In this document: positions 1 to 8,351 of the stretch, piece by piece
Numbering within the stretch: position 1 is the stretch's first letter
Layout of the letters: each line of letters starts with the position of its first letter
Assembly: GCA_017464025.1 (NCBI GenBank)
Contig: JAFUEI010000045.1
Location: 1-44,399 of the forward strand
Reading direction: 5' to 3'
DNA from: Paludibacteraceae bacterium
Lineage (GTDB): Bacteria > Bacteroidota > Bacteroidia > Bacteroidales > Paludibacteraceae
Length of the DNA: 44,399 nt
Program-made: the position numbers and the translations under genes
The notes under the pieces: model-generated
What the model was told of the DNA's origin: nothing
What the model saw: only the letters and a program-made list of their open reading frames with translations
Database searches by the model: none

Positions 1-21
1 ATATCTCGTCATCCTGATTTT

Positions 22-36
22 GCGGATATAATCCGC
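22..36. repeat. Short inverted repeat after the permease gene
   Basis: GCGGAT-ATA-ATCCGC forms a perfect 6-bp stem with a 3-nt loop, 3 nt beyond the stop codon of the RND permease on the minus strand. No T-run follows on that strand, so it is not a textbook Rho-independent terminator. It may be a weak terminator or a 3'-end stabilising hairpin. Nothing else is seen in bases 1-39. Confidence 0.4.
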
Positions 37-39
37 TCC

Positions 40-3000
40 TTACACTTTTTCCCCCGTCTGTTCGCGGCGGCGGTTGTATTCGGCGATGTTCTCCAGTTCC
101 TGTTGGATGAGCGGGTCGTCGGAGGGTTTGAACTCTTTGATGGGCTTCACTTTCTCCTGCAGGCCTTGGAAGATGACGAAGAGGGCGGGCACGATGAAGA
201 GGAGGGCGAGTGTACCGACCAGCTCACCACCGACGGCCCCGGCGCCGATGGTGCGGTTGCCGTTGGCCCCGACGCCTGTGGCGAACATCAGCGGGAGCAT
301 GCCGAAGACCATCGTGAGGGCGGTCATCAGGATAGGGCGCATACGCATTTTGGCAGCAAAGAAGGCACTCTGCTTGAGCGACATGCCTGCCATGCGGCAC
401 TGCGTGGCGTACTCGGTGAGCAGGATGGCCGTCTTCGAGAGCAGACCAATCAGCATAATCAGACCGACCTGCAGGTAGATGTTGTTCTCCAAGCCGAACA
501 GCCGCGCGAACAGGAACGACCCCATCAGTCCGAAGGGCACGGAGAGGATGACGGCAAACGGGATGAAGAACGACTCATAGAGCGCCGCCATGACGAGGTA
601 GATGAAAACGATGCAGATGATGAAGATGACGGCCGTGTTGCCCGAGCCAGTCTGCTCCTCCTCACGGGTGATGCCCGAGTAGTCGATGCCGTAGCCGCGC
701 GGCAGGGTCTCGGCTGCCACCTCTTTGATAGCGTTGATGGCCTCGCCCGACGAACAGCCCGGCATCATGTTGCCGTTCACGCCGATGGACGTGTAGAGGT
801 TGAAGCGGTTGAGTACCAGCGGGTCGTACACCTTCGTGAGGGTGATGAACTGGCTGATAGGGGCCATCTGACCACTGTGCAGACGGACGAATACATTCTG
901 CAGCGAAGCCTCGTCGTGCACGTACTCCGGCGACGCCTGAATCATCACACGATACACCTTTGTGAAGCGGTTGAAGTTGGAGGCGTAGATGCCGCCGTAG
1001 TAGCCACCAAGTGTGGACAGCACTTCCGCGGGAGAGATGCCTGCGCGTTTGCATTTGGCGGCATCCACATCCACTACATATTGCGGGTAGTCAATATTGT
1101 AGCTTGAATAGGCCGCCGCTATCTCGGGCCTTGCCCGCAGGGCGTTCAGGAAGTTCTGTGTCACCTCGAACAGTTCGCGCACGCCGTGGCCCGTCTTGTC
1201 CTGCACGTGAAACTCGAATCCGCCGCCCGTGCCGTAGCCCGGTATCATGCCCGGCGCCAGCACGAACACGTTAGCCTCGTGGATATGTGCCGTGGCGCCG
1301 TAGATCTTGCCCATTACGGCTTTGTTGTCCTGTCCGCGGTCTTTGCGCTCGTCCCACGGCCGCAGTTTGACGATGAGCATGCCCATGTTGTTGCCCGTGC
1401 CGGAGATGATGCCTTCGCCTGCCACCGTGTTCACGCGCTCCACCTCGGGGATACTCCTTACGCATGAGTCGATTTGCTGCATGATGTGTGCCGTCTGCTT
1501 GACGCCGCTGCCGGTAGGGGTGCTCACGTCCACCATCAGGATGCCCGTGTCCTCGTCCGGCACCAGCCCCGTCTTCGTGGTCTGCAGGAAGAATACCAAC
1601 AGGGCCACTGCCACACCGATACTGCTCCACACCAGCCATTTGCGGCGGATGAAGAACATCGCTGCGCCGGTGTAGTGTTTCATCAGCGCGTTATACGACG
1701 TGTTGTAGGCTTTCCGCACGCGCTGTGCCACCTTGCTGCCCTCGCCCTCTTCGGGGTTGGGCTTCATCATGATAGCGCACAGCGCCGGACTGAGCGTCAG
1801 GGCGGAGACGAACGATATGCCGACCGCCACGGCCATTGTCAGACCGAACTCGGTGTAGAACACACCCGTCGTGCCGCCCATGAACGACACGGGGATGAAC
1901 ACCGCCATGAAGACGAGTGTCGTGGTGAACAACGCCGCTGTCAGACCGCCCATAGCGTCCACTGAGGCCTTGTAGGCTGACTTGTAGCCCGCATCGAAAC
2001 GGGCCTGCACCGCCTCCACCACCACAATCGAGTTGTCCACCACCGTACCGATAACGAGCACCAGTGCAAATAGTGTCAATAGGTTGAGTGTGAATCCTGC
2101 TACCTTGATGAAGGCGAATGTGCCTATCAGCGACACGATAATTCCTATCGTCGGAACCATCGTGGCACGGAAGTCTTGCAGGAAGAAATACACCACCAGC
2201 ACTACCAACACCACGGCGAGCAGCAGCGAGATAACCACGTTCCGGATGGAGGCAAACAAGAAGTCGTTGGCGTTCTCCAAGGTTACCAGCTCCAGGTCCT
2301 CCGGCAGGTTCTCCTGCACCTGTGCGAACAGCTTGTCGATGTCGCGGTTGATTTGGGTGGCGTTGGACCCCGCCGTCTGGAACACCAGGTTGCCGATGCC
2401 GGGTGCGCCGTCCTGCAGGCCCGAGTAGTTGTAGTTGTTGATACCCAGCGTCAGGGTTGCGATGTCTTTCAGCCGGAGCACTTCGCCTGTGGGCAGGGTG
2501 GTGATGACCATCTCGCCGAATTCCTCCTCCGTTACGCGCCGCCCGCGGTATTTCATCGAGTACTGGAACGTCTGGTCGAAGTTTTCGCCGAACGAACCTG
2601 TCGGCATCTCTATGTTCTGCTCGCCCAGCAGCGCGGCGATGTCTGACGGCACCAGTCCGTATTGCGCCATCTTGCTTGGGTTGAGCCAGATACGCATTGC
2701 GTAGTCGCCGCCCATCACTACCACTGTGCCTACGCCTTGGATGCGCAGCATCTCGGGCTTGATGTTGATATTGATGTAGTTGGCGATGAACTCCTCGTCG
2801 TAGGTGCCGTGCGGGCTATACAAGGCGAAGGTACGCAGCATCGACGGCTGTTTCTTATAGGTCGTCACGCCTATCTGGTTCACCTCCGCGGGCAGCAAGC
2901 CGGTAGCCTGCGCGACACGGTTTTGCACATTGACCTGTGCCATGTCGGCATTCGTTCCCTGACGGAAATAGATGCTTATTTGTGCCGACCCGGAGTTGCT

Positions 3001-3249
3001 GGCAGTCGAGGTCATGTACATCATGTTCTCCACGCCATTGATAGCCTCCTCCAGCGGTGCCACCACCGACTTCTGTATGGCGTCGGCGCTCGCACCCGGG
3101 TATTGCGCCATCACCACCACCGTAGGCGGAGCGATATCGGGGAACTTCTCAATAGGCAATGTCGTGAGCGAGATAATGCCTAACAATACGATAAACACGG
3201 AAATTACGATAGACAGCACCGGTCTGTCAATAAAAGTCTTTACGTTCAT
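40..3249 (-). CDS. RND efflux transporter permease (HAE1/AcrB-like)
   Basis: Inner-membrane proton-driven drug/metabolite exporter of the RND superfamily, 1069 residues, the usual length. The protein opens with the typical first transmembrane segment after MNVKTFIDRP, shows two large periplasmic loops and two groups of membrane helices, and has the family signatures GGTTGVFYTEFG and GLLSKTAILLTEYA (the lysine of the proton relay). I start it at the ATG at 3249; the frame stays open for 30 more codons upstream, but that stretch is low-complexity leader RNA and is not homologous to RND N-termini. In the helix-4 relay motif the usual Asp-Asp pair reads Asp405-Asn406. Its adaptor and outer-membrane channel partners lie 2.6 kb away at 8329-5889. 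It is transcribed from its own promoter (3483-3514) through an attenuator-like leader. Substrate cannot be told from sequence. Confidence 0.95.
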   Translation of the reverse strand: MNVKTFIDRPVLSIVISVFIVLLGIISLTTLPIEKFPDIAPPTVVVMAQYPGASADAIQKSVVAPLEEAINGVENMMYMTSTASNSGSAQISIYFRQGTNADMAQVNVQNRVAQATGLLPAEVNQIGVTTYKKQPSMLRTFALYSPHGTYDEEFIANYININIKPEMLRIQGVGTVVVMGGDYAMRIWLNPSKMAQYGLVPSDIAALLGEQNIEMPTGSFGENFDQTFQYSMKYRGRRVTEEEFGEMVITTLPTGEVLRLKDIATLTLGINNYNYSGLQDGAPGIGNLVFQTAGSNATQINRDIDKLFAQVQENLPEDLELVTLENANDFLFASIRNVVISLLLAVVLVVLVVYFFLQDFRATMVPTIGIIVSLIGTFAFIKVAGFTLNLLTLFALVLVIGTVVDNSIVVVEAVQARFDAGYKSAYKASVDAMGGLTAALFTTTLVFMAVFIPVSFMGGTTGVFYTEFGLTMAVAVGISFVSALTLSPALCAIMMKPNPEEGEGSKVAQRVRKAYNTSYNALMKHYTGAAMFFIRRKWLVWSSIGVAVALLVFFLQTTKTGLVPDEDTGILMVDVSTPTGSGVKQTAHIMQQIDSCVRSIPEVERVNTVAGEGIISGTGNNMGMLIVKLRPWDERKDRGQDNKAVMGKIYGATAHIHEANVFVLAPGMIPGYGTGGGFEFHVQDKTGHGVRELFEVTQNFLNALRARPEIAAAYSSYNIDYPQYVVDVDAAKCKRAGISPAEVLSTLGGYYGGIYASNFNRFTKVYRVMIQASPEYVHDEASLQNVFVRLHSGQMAPISQFITLTKVYDPLVLNRFNLYTSIGVNGNMMPGCSSGEAINAIKEVAAETLPRGYGIDYSGITREEEQTGSGNTAVIFIICIVFIYLVMAALYESFFIPFAVILSVPFGLMGSFLFARLFGLENNIYLQVGLIMLIGLLSKTAILLTEYATQCRMAGMSLKQSAFFAAKMRMRPILMTALTMVFGMLPLMFATGVGANGNRTIGAGAVGGELVGTLALLFIVPALFVIFQGLQEKVKPIKEFKPSDDPLIQQELENIAEYNRRREQTGEKV

Positions 3250-3339
3250 TATATGGTTGTTTGGTTTGTTTGCTTTTGCGGGCGGGGCTCCGGCTTGTCC
3301 TGTATTCCAGCAACTCAGGCTTATCCTGCTCTTCCGCAC

Positions 3340-3375
3340 AAAAAAAGCACCCTATACATAAATGTAAAGGATGCT
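3340..3375 (-). terminator. Attenuator terminator in the permease leader (copy A)
   Basis: Read on the minus strand: AGCATCC, TT, TACA, TTTA loop, TGTA, TA, GGGTGCT, then seven T. This is an intrinsic terminator placed 90 nt before the permease start codon, inside its 5' leader. The same two-part stem, with one compensated pair change, is at 8379-8413 before the adaptor gene. Its position between promoter and gene implies transcription attenuation rather than simple 3'-end formation. Confidence 0.8.
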
Positions 3376-3395
3376 GTACATGTCCGCTTTGTCCG

Positions 3396-3455
3396 TCAGC
3401 TGACGGGTCTGCGACTATTGTCTTGAACAACGAACTCCAATAAAGCAGGAGTCAT
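3396..3455 (-). CDS. Putative leader peptide of the permease leader (copy A), 19 aa
   Basis: ATG at 3455 opens MTPALLEFVVQDNSRRPVS and stops with TGA at 3396, 21 nt before the terminator stem. The first 28 nt of the coding region are identical to the leader upstream of the adaptor gene (8352-8474); the frames then part because copy A has one extra T. The start codon lies in a small hairpin, GGAG-ATGA-CTCC. The stop is inside a perfect 14-nt palindrome, CCGTCAGCTGACGG (3393-3406), that copy B lacks. A regulatory leader peptide is inferred from position and conservation; translation is not proven. Confidence 0.55.
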   Translation of the reverse strand: MTPALLEFVVQDNSRRPVS

Positions 3456-3467
3456 CTCCAGACACCT
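3411..3467 (-). repeat. Conserved leader block, copy A
   Basis: A 57-nt block that recurs at 8431-8486 with a single one-base indel as the only difference. Both copies are on the same strand, between a promoter and an intrinsic terminator, upstream of the two separate transcription units of one efflux pump. The flanks are much less alike, so the block itself seems to be under constraint or was recently converted between copies. Confidence 0.85.
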
Positions 3468-3482
3468 TTTGGTAAAACGGTG

Positions 3483-3514
3483 CAAAAGTACTGCTTTTTC
3501 CTGACATGGGCAAG
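3483..3514 (-). promoter_or_regulatory. Promoter of the RND permease unit
   Basis: Minus-strand TACTTTTG (3490-3483) fits the Bacteroides -7 consensus TAnnTTTG. A CTTG at 3514-3511, 20 nt upstream, is a one-mismatch -33 box. The start site would be near 3479, giving a 5' leader of about 230 nt that contains the leader peptide and terminator. Confidence 0.65.
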
Positions 3515-3653
3515 CAAAATCGAACAGAGTTTTGCCTGTACAGCCCTGTGTTTCGCCGGCACTGCTTGCGGCTCCGCGCCGTGATGACGGTTCTCTTGGA
3601 GCAAGGTCGGCTGTCCGGGCACAGGCTTCGGTGAGGGCTTCTTTTGGGGCTTG

Positions 3654-3684
3654 TTGTACATGTCAGAAATATATCGTACCTTTG
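3654..3684 (+). promoter_or_regulatory. Promoter of the small membrane-protein gene
   Basis: TACCTTTG at 3677-3684 is a perfect Bacteroides -7 box, with GTTG at 3654-3657 about 19 nt upstream. An ATG follows only 4 nt after the box (3689), so the transcript may be leaderless or nearly so. The promoter is divergent from the permease promoter. Confidence 0.6.
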
Positions 3685-3688
3685 CACT

Positions 3689-4048
3689 ATGTTTTCGTTC
3701 TGCAGAAAATACGTGATGCCGATGCTCCTGCTGATGCCGGTGCTGTTCGCCATAGCGCTGACTATAGACGAGTATAACGACCACCGTCGGGCGACGGAAG
3801 GCCTGCGTGTGGAAGTTTGCGCAGAGATAGAGGCGGTGGACTTGGAGTGGGACGGGAACGGGACGGACAACGGCGACGGACAGCTGATGCAGAGCGTGGC
3901 ACTGCAGCCGGAAAATGTGCCGGCCGGTACCGCCAGCCAGTCTGCCGGACAAAACGCGGCCCTCATGTCGGACGCTATGCGGCGAGGTCTGGTGCACCAC
4001 TATGCTCCCCTCAGAAACACACATAACATACACTATATACTGATATGA
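3689..4048 (+). CDS. Hypothetical small membrane-anchored protein
   Basis: I do not recognise this protein. From the ATG at 3689 it is 119 residues; an alternative start at 3716 gives 110. It has one N-terminal hydrophobic segment (MPMLLLMPVLFAIALTI) followed by a polar, Asp/Gly/Gln-rich tail with no cysteine motif. Support for a real gene: a consensus promoter directly upstream, a strong hairpin with a T-run directly downstream (4053-4086), and a position before the Na/phosphate symporter on the same strand. Against: antisense frames are also long here because of high G+C, and no family is apparent. It may be a small regulator or accessory of the transporter, or simply non-coding. Confidence 0.4.
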   Translation: MFSFCRKYVMPMLLLMPVLFAIALTIDEYNDHRRATEGLRVEVCAEIEAVDLEWDGNGTDNGDGQLMQSVALQPENVPAGTASQSAGQNAALMSDAMRRGLVHHYAPLRNTHNIHYILI

Positions 4049-4052
4049 CTGC

Positions 4053-4086
4053 ATGGTATAGACCCCGACGGGTTTATACCATTTTT
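4053..4086 (+). terminator. Strong hairpin with T-run between the small gene and the symporter
   Basis: Thirteen-base arms ATGGTATAGACCC and GGGTTTATACCAT (one G-T pair) enclose a 4-nt CGAC loop and are followed by TTTT. It starts 4 nt after the small gene's stop and ends 16 nt before the symporter ATG. I see no promoter in those 16 nt, so either the symporter is expressed only by read-through or the hairpin acts as a regulatory switch in its 5' region. Confidence 0.7.
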
Positions 4087-4102
4087 ATAACCCAATAACA
4101 CT

Positions 4103-5809
4103 ATGACACTTCTGTTACAGATTATCACGCTCATCGGTTCCGTAGCGATGCTCATGTACGGCATGAAGGTGATGAGTGAGGGCCTGCAGAAAATGGCAGG
4201 CAGCCGCCTGAGCAACGTGCTCGGGACAATGACCACCAACCGTTTTACAGGCGTACTGACCGGCACTTTCATTACGGCGGCCGTGCAGTCGTCCACAGCT
4301 ACAACGGTGATGACCGTGAGCTTCGTTTCGGCGGGCATCCTTTCGCTTGCGCAAGCCATCTCGGTCATTATGGGTGCCAACATAGGCACCACCTTCACGG
4401 CATGGATTATGGTGCTCGGCGGCGGCTCGTTCGACCTCAGACTGGTGGTATATACCACCATCGTGCTTGCCGTGGCGCTCATCTATACCAAGCGCAACGC
4501 CAACCTGGGCGACTTCCTCATCGGTCTGTCGCTGATGCTGCTCGGCCTGACGACGCTGAAGCTCAACGCCACCGAGATGCACCTCGACCAGCTGGCTCCC
4601 GTGCGCAACTTCTTCGTGGCGACTTCCAGCTGGGGCTACGGCAGCTATTTCCTTTATCTGTTAGTAGGTGGCATCCTGACCTTTGCCGTACAGTCGTCGG
4701 CAGCCATCATGGCTATCACTATGACGCTCTGCTCGACCCACGTGCTGCCTATTGATATGGGCATAGCGCTTGTATTAGGCGAGAACATCGGCACCACCAT
4801 CACGTCGAACGTGGTGGCGCTCTCCGCATCGGTGCAGGCTCGCCGTGCCGCCCTGGCACACCTGGTGTTCAACTTGTTCGGCGTCATCTGGGTGCTGTGT
4901 GTGTTCCGCTGGTTTGTGGGCGGCGTGTGCAACCTATGGGGTGTGGACTTCACGCCTGGTCTGCCGAGCGATGTGTCGCCCGACAAACTGAATGCCGTAC
5001 TGGCCACCTTCCATACTACCTTCAACGTCACCAACACCCTCATCCTGATATGGTTTGTTCCGCTGTTGGAGCGTCTTGTCACGTTTATCATCCCATCGAA
5101 GCCCGAGCAGAAAGATACCGACAGCCAGTTGCGCTTCATCTCCGGCGGTCTCATGTCAACCTCCGAGCTCTCAATCCTGCAGGCATGGAAAGAGGTGCAT
5201 GTCTTTGGTGTCCGCACCCAGCGCATGGTGGGCATGATTCACGACCTCTACCGTGAGCAGGACGATGCGCAGTTCACGGCCATATTCTCCCGTATAGAGA
5301 AATATGAGGGCATCTGCGACCGCATGGAGTATGAGATTGCACAGTATCTCAACCAGGTGGCCGACGGCCGTCTCTCCGACAACTCGAAGCACGAGGTGCA
5401 CAAGATGCTGCGTATCGTGGGTGAGCTGGAGTCGGTGGGTGATGCCAACTACAACCTCTCTCGCTATATCCGTCACAAGCACGACAATCATCTTGCCTAT
5501 ACCGAGTATCAGGACAAGAATGTTGAGATGATGCTTTATCTCGTGAGCGGGGCGGAGACCAAGATGGTGGAGGCGCTGGAACGCGGGCATATCACCGAGG
5601 ACGAGTTCCTTGAGATGACCAACATGGAGAACGAAATCAACAATTTCCGCGACGAACTGAAGACGCAGAACATGCAGCATATCACCGACAAGGAGTACGA
5701 CTATTCCACCGGCGTGAACTATATGGATATCATCCTTGAGATGGAGAAGATGGGCGACTACATTATCAACGTGGAAGAGGCCATCTACGAGCACAAGCAC
5801 GACAAGTAA
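4103..5809 (+). CDS. Na+/phosphate symporter family protein (PNaS) with PhoU-like C-terminal domain
   Basis: Inner-membrane sodium-coupled phosphate carrier family (NptA/Na_Pi_cotrans), 568 residues. The two inverted QSS repeats typical of the family are visible: QSSTATTVMTVSFV near residue 69 and QSSAAIMAITM near residue 197, each followed by a G-[AE]-N-I-G-T-T motif (GANIGTTFTAW and GENIGTTITSN). About eight hydrophobic segments fill the first 330 residues. The last 200 residues are soluble and helical, with the ELESVGDANYNLSRYI pattern of PhoU-like domains. Some bacterial members may work in phosphate efflux or control rather than uptake. The gene lies between the two halves of an RND pump on the opposite strand and ends at a bidirectional terminator. 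Confidence 0.93.
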   Translation: MTLLLQIITLIGSVAMLMYGMKVMSEGLQKMAGSRLSNVLGTMTTNRFTGVLTGTFITAAVQSSTATTVMTVSFVSAGILSLAQAISVIMGANIGTTFTAWIMVLGGGSFDLRLVVYTTIVLAVALIYTKRNANLGDFLIGLSLMLLGLTTLKLNATEMHLDQLAPVRNFFVATSSWGYGSYFLYLLVGGILTFAVQSSAAIMAITMTLCSTHVLPIDMGIALVLGENIGTTITSNVVALSASVQARRAALAHLVFNLFGVIWVLCVFRWFVGGVCNLWGVDFTPGLPSDVSPDKLNAVLATFHTTFNVTNTLILIWFVPLLERLVTFIIPSKPEQKDTDSQLRFISGGLMSTSELSILQAWKEVHVFGVRTQRMVGMIHDLYREQDDAQFTAIFSRIEKYEGICDRMEYEIAQYLNQVADGRLSDNSKHEVHKMLRIVGELESVGDANYNLSRYIRHKHDNHLAYTEYQDKNVEMMLYLVSGAETKMVEALERGHITEDEFLEMTNMENEINNFRDELKTQNMQHITDKEYDYSTGVNYMDIILEMEKMGDYIINVEEAIYEHKHDK

Positions 5810-5830
5810 GCCCAAGGGAAGCCGTCTGCA

Positions 5831-5870
5831 AAAAGCAACGGGAGACGCAAGCGCGTCTCCCGTTGCTTTT
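5831..5870. terminator. Bidirectional terminator between symporter and channel genes
   Basis: A perfect 18-bp stem (AAAAGCAACGGGAGACGC and its complement) with an AAGC loop. The A/T-ends give a T-run in both directions, serving the convergent symporter (plus) and outer-membrane channel (minus) genes. Confidence 0.9.
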
Positions 5871-5888
5871 GGTTGTTCCGGCTGGTTC

Positions 5889-7223
5889 TTACTTCACGCC
5901 TCCGCCGAGCGCTTGGTAAAGCTTCACTACGCCTTGCGCTTCGTCTAACCAGTCCTCCAGCTGCGAGGTCTGTGCGTCAAGCAATGCCTGTTGGGCATAA
6001 ATGACCTCCAGATAGGTTGTAGATCCGTTGTTCATCAGCGAGCGTGTTTTGTCCATAGCCCGGGTGAGGGCTTCTACCTGTTGCGTGTGCTGTTCGCGCT
6101 TGAGGCGGGCTGTTTGGCATTGCAGCAAGGCATCGTTCACCTCGCTGCCCGCCTTCAGCATCTGCTGCTCAAACTGCAGCAAGGCCTGTTCGTATTGCGC
6201 TTTTGAGATATCATAGTTGGCCTTGATGCCGCCGTGAGCGAAGATGGGTTGCACCAACGATCCGACGAGCGAGGGCACGAAAGCCCCCACGAAGGCGGCC
6301 GAGGCATCGATGCGGATGGATGGGAAGAACATGGAGCGGGCATGTTGCACGCCGTAGAAGTACTGCTCCAGATTATGCTCTGCCTGCCGCACATCCGGAC
6401 GGTTGCTGAGCAGTTGTGCCGACACGCCTACCTGCAACTCTTCCGGCAGTACCTGCGCCTGCATGGTGCCGCGCGCAATGGGTTGCGGCGGTTGCTTGAG
6501 CAGCAGACACAGTCCGTTCTCCACGTTGCGGATGCCCTCTTGCAAGTCCAGCACGCCGGCCTGTATGGCATAGCAGGTGGCCTGCGTCTGACTTACGCTC
6601 ACCTCGTTCATCATACCCGCCTCTTTCATCAGGTCCATCACACGCACTGTCTCCTGCCATTTGCGGGCGGTGGAGTCGGTAACGAGCAACAGTTGGTCCA
6701 TCATCAGCAGCTGGAAATACAGCGATGCCACGGTAGCCACTATCTGCGTCTGTGCCGCCTCGCGGATGTCCTGCGTCATGAGCAGGGACGCTCCGGCCTT
6801 GCGCTTTTGGTTGACCAGTTTGCCGAAGAGGTCAATCTCCCAGTCCATGGCCACGGGAATGGCATAGCCCCAGCCTTTCGCCGTCTCCGATATGTTGTAG
6901 CCGCCTTTCGGCGCAAACGTGAAACCGGGTACGAAGGCCAGTTTGGAGGCCTGGTAGCCAGCTTCCGCCTGACGTACGGCATATTCTAACGAGCGGAGGT
7001 CGCTGTTGCGTTCCAAGGCCGTTCCTATCAGAACTTGCAATTGCGGGTCGGTGAAGATCTCTTTGTAGGAGAGCGAGGCCAGCGTTGCGGAGTCGGTATT
7101 TTCTGTCACGCCGGTGCCGTACAGTCCTTCGCCTTTTATCTGTTCCGGACGGGAGTATTTGCCGTACAGCCCGCAGGAAGAGAGCATGGCGCCGAGGACC
7201 AATATATATACTATCCGTTTCAT
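5889..7223 (-). CDS. Outer-membrane efflux channel lipoprotein (TolC/OprM-NodT family)
   Basis: Outer-membrane exit duct of a tripartite efflux pump, 444 residues. The start MKRIVYILVLGAMLSSCGLYG is a lipoprotein signal with lipobox LSSC. The protein then has two similar helical OEP repeats; NSDLRSLEYAVRQAEAGYQASK in the first and RPDVRQAEHNLEQ in the second are the family's coiled-coil entry motifs. It lies 23 nt downstream of the adaptor gene, so the two are co-transcribed. The matching permease is not next in the operon but 2.6 kb away at 40-3249 under a duplicate leader. Confidence 0.93.
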   Translation of the reverse strand: MKRIVYILVLGAMLSSCGLYGKYSRPEQIKGEGLYGTGVTENTDSATLASLSYKEIFTDPQLQVLIGTALERNSDLRSLEYAVRQAEAGYQASKLAFVPGFTFAPKGGYNISETAKGWGYAIPVAMDWEIDLFGKLVNQKRKAGASLLMTQDIREAAQTQIVATVASLYFQLLMMDQLLLVTDSTARKWQETVRVMDLMKEAGMMNEVSVSQTQATCYAIQAGVLDLQEGIRNVENGLCLLLKQPPQPIARGTMQAQVLPEELQVGVSAQLLSNRPDVRQAEHNLEQYFYGVQHARSMFFPSIRIDASAAFVGAFVPSLVGSLVQPIFAHGGIKANYDISKAQYEQALLQFEQQMLKAGSEVNDALLQCQTARLKREQHTQQVEALTRAMDKTRSLMNNGSTTYLEVIYAQQALLDAQTSQLEDWLDEAQGVVKLYQALGGGVK

Positions 7224-7246
7224 TGTATAGTGTCTTGTCGTTTGTC

Positions 7247-8329
7247 TTATTCCACTTCCTCTCCATCACGTACCAGTCCTGCCCCTTCGGCGATGATGCG
7301 CTCGCCGGCTGTGAGGCCGCTGCTGACGATGTACTGCTTGCCGTCCGGCATGGCTTCCACTTGAATCAGGGTGGCAACCGCCTTGCCGTCAATGACGCGA
7401 TAGCAGAAAGTCTTGTTCTGAATCTCATAGGTGGCCGTCTGCGGTATGACGATGACGTTTTCCCTTGTCTCGGGGAGAACCACGTTGCATGAACCGCCTG
7501 ACAGCAGCAGCCGGTCGGGGTTGGGGAATACGGCACGCACGCTGACCGCCCCCGTTTGCTTGTCAATGATGCCGCTGATGCTCTCAATGCGCCCTTTGCA
7601 ATTGTAGGCGCTGCCGTCCGCCAGTTGCAAACTCAGGTCAGGCAACTCGTTGATGGCTTTGCCGATGCTTCCGTACTGTCGTACTAATGCGAGCATCTGC
7701 GCCTCTGTCATGGAGAAATACACGTACATCTCGCTGTTGTCGCTCACCGTCGTCAAGGGCTCCGGCATCTGCGGCGACACAAGCGAGCCTACGCGGAACG
7801 GCAGACGCCCCACCACGCCGTTGCAGGGCGCTTTCACCGTGCAGTAGCTCAGGTTCTGGCGTGCGTTGGTCACGCTGGCTTCAGCCTGTGCCAGACCGGC
7901 GCGCGCCGTGAGCAACTGGTTCTCCGCCACGCGCAGGTCGTACTCTGATATTACTTTCTCTTCGTACAGCTTCTGCTTTGAGGAGTAGGTCAGCTCGTTG
8001 GTCTTCACGGCTGCTTGGGCAGCCTCCACGTTTGCTTCCGCTACACGCAACGCGGCTTCGAAGTTCACGCGGTCGATTTCAAACAGCGGTTGGTTCAGTT
8101 TCACCTGCTGCCCTTCCGACACGCACAACTTGGTAAGGAAGCCCCCCACCTGCGGCAGAATCATGATGTCCTGCTTGCCCTGTATGGCCGCACTGTAGCG
8201 GGCGGACAGACTGACGGCGGACGGTGTGGCACTTATGATGTTGCGTTCCGCTTGTGGATGGTTCTCGGGCTGTTTGTGGCAGCCGCAGCAGAGCAGCACG
8301 GCCGCCAGAATAATGGTAATCTTTTTCAT
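7247..8329 (-). CDS. RND efflux periplasmic adaptor lipoprotein (AcrA/HlyD family)
   Basis: Membrane-fusion protein that links permease and outer-membrane channel, 360 residues. The signal peptide MKKITIILAAVLLCCGC ends in a lipobox with Cys17. The order then fits the family: a beta-barrel entry and biotinyl-lipoyl half (QVGGFLTKLCVSEGQQVKLNQPLFEID), a coiled-coil hairpin rich in Ala/Gln/Glu (about residues 90-145), the second lipoyl half (VKAPCNGVVGRLPFRVGSLV), then barrel and membrane-proximal domains. It is the first gene of the adaptor-channel unit, expressed from the promoter at 8518-8549 through the copy B attenuator leader. Confidence 0.95.
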   Translation of the reverse strand: MKKITIILAAVLLCCGCHKQPENHPQAERNIISATPSAVSLSARYSAAIQGKQDIMILPQVGGFLTKLCVSEGQQVKLNQPLFEIDRVNFEAALRVAEANVEAAQAAVKTNELTYSSKQKLYEEKVISEYDLRVAENQLLTARAGLAQAEASVTNARQNLSYCTVKAPCNGVVGRLPFRVGSLVSPQMPEPLTTVSDNSEMYVYFSMTEAQMLALVRQYGSIGKAINELPDLSLQLADGSAYNCKGRIESISGIIDKQTGAVSVRAVFPNPDRLLLSGGSCNVVLPETRENVIVIPQTATYEIQNKTFCYRVIDGKAVATLIQVEAMPDGKQYIVSSGLTAGERIIAEGAGLVRDGEEVE

Positions 8330-8351
8330 ATATTTGTTATTGTTCTGTTCT

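Noticed and set aside
103-1107. 334-aa plus-strand ORF opposite the RND permease
   Set aside because: Antisense shadow of a well-conserved gene; the protein is His/Asp/Arg-rich with no domain, as expected from complementing G+C-rich codons.
3227-3430. 67-aa frame MFKTIVADPS... in the copy A leader, similar to the copy B peptide frame
   Set aside because: The likeness comes from nucleotide conservation; this frame is not joined to the conserved ATG at 3455 without a frameshift, and it overlaps the permease start. Kept only as a note on the indel.
3452-4054. 200-aa and 183-aa minus-strand ORFs opposite the small gene
   Set aside because: No promoter, start region or recognisable motif; they run into the permease promoter and leader. 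The plus-strand mini-gene has better context.
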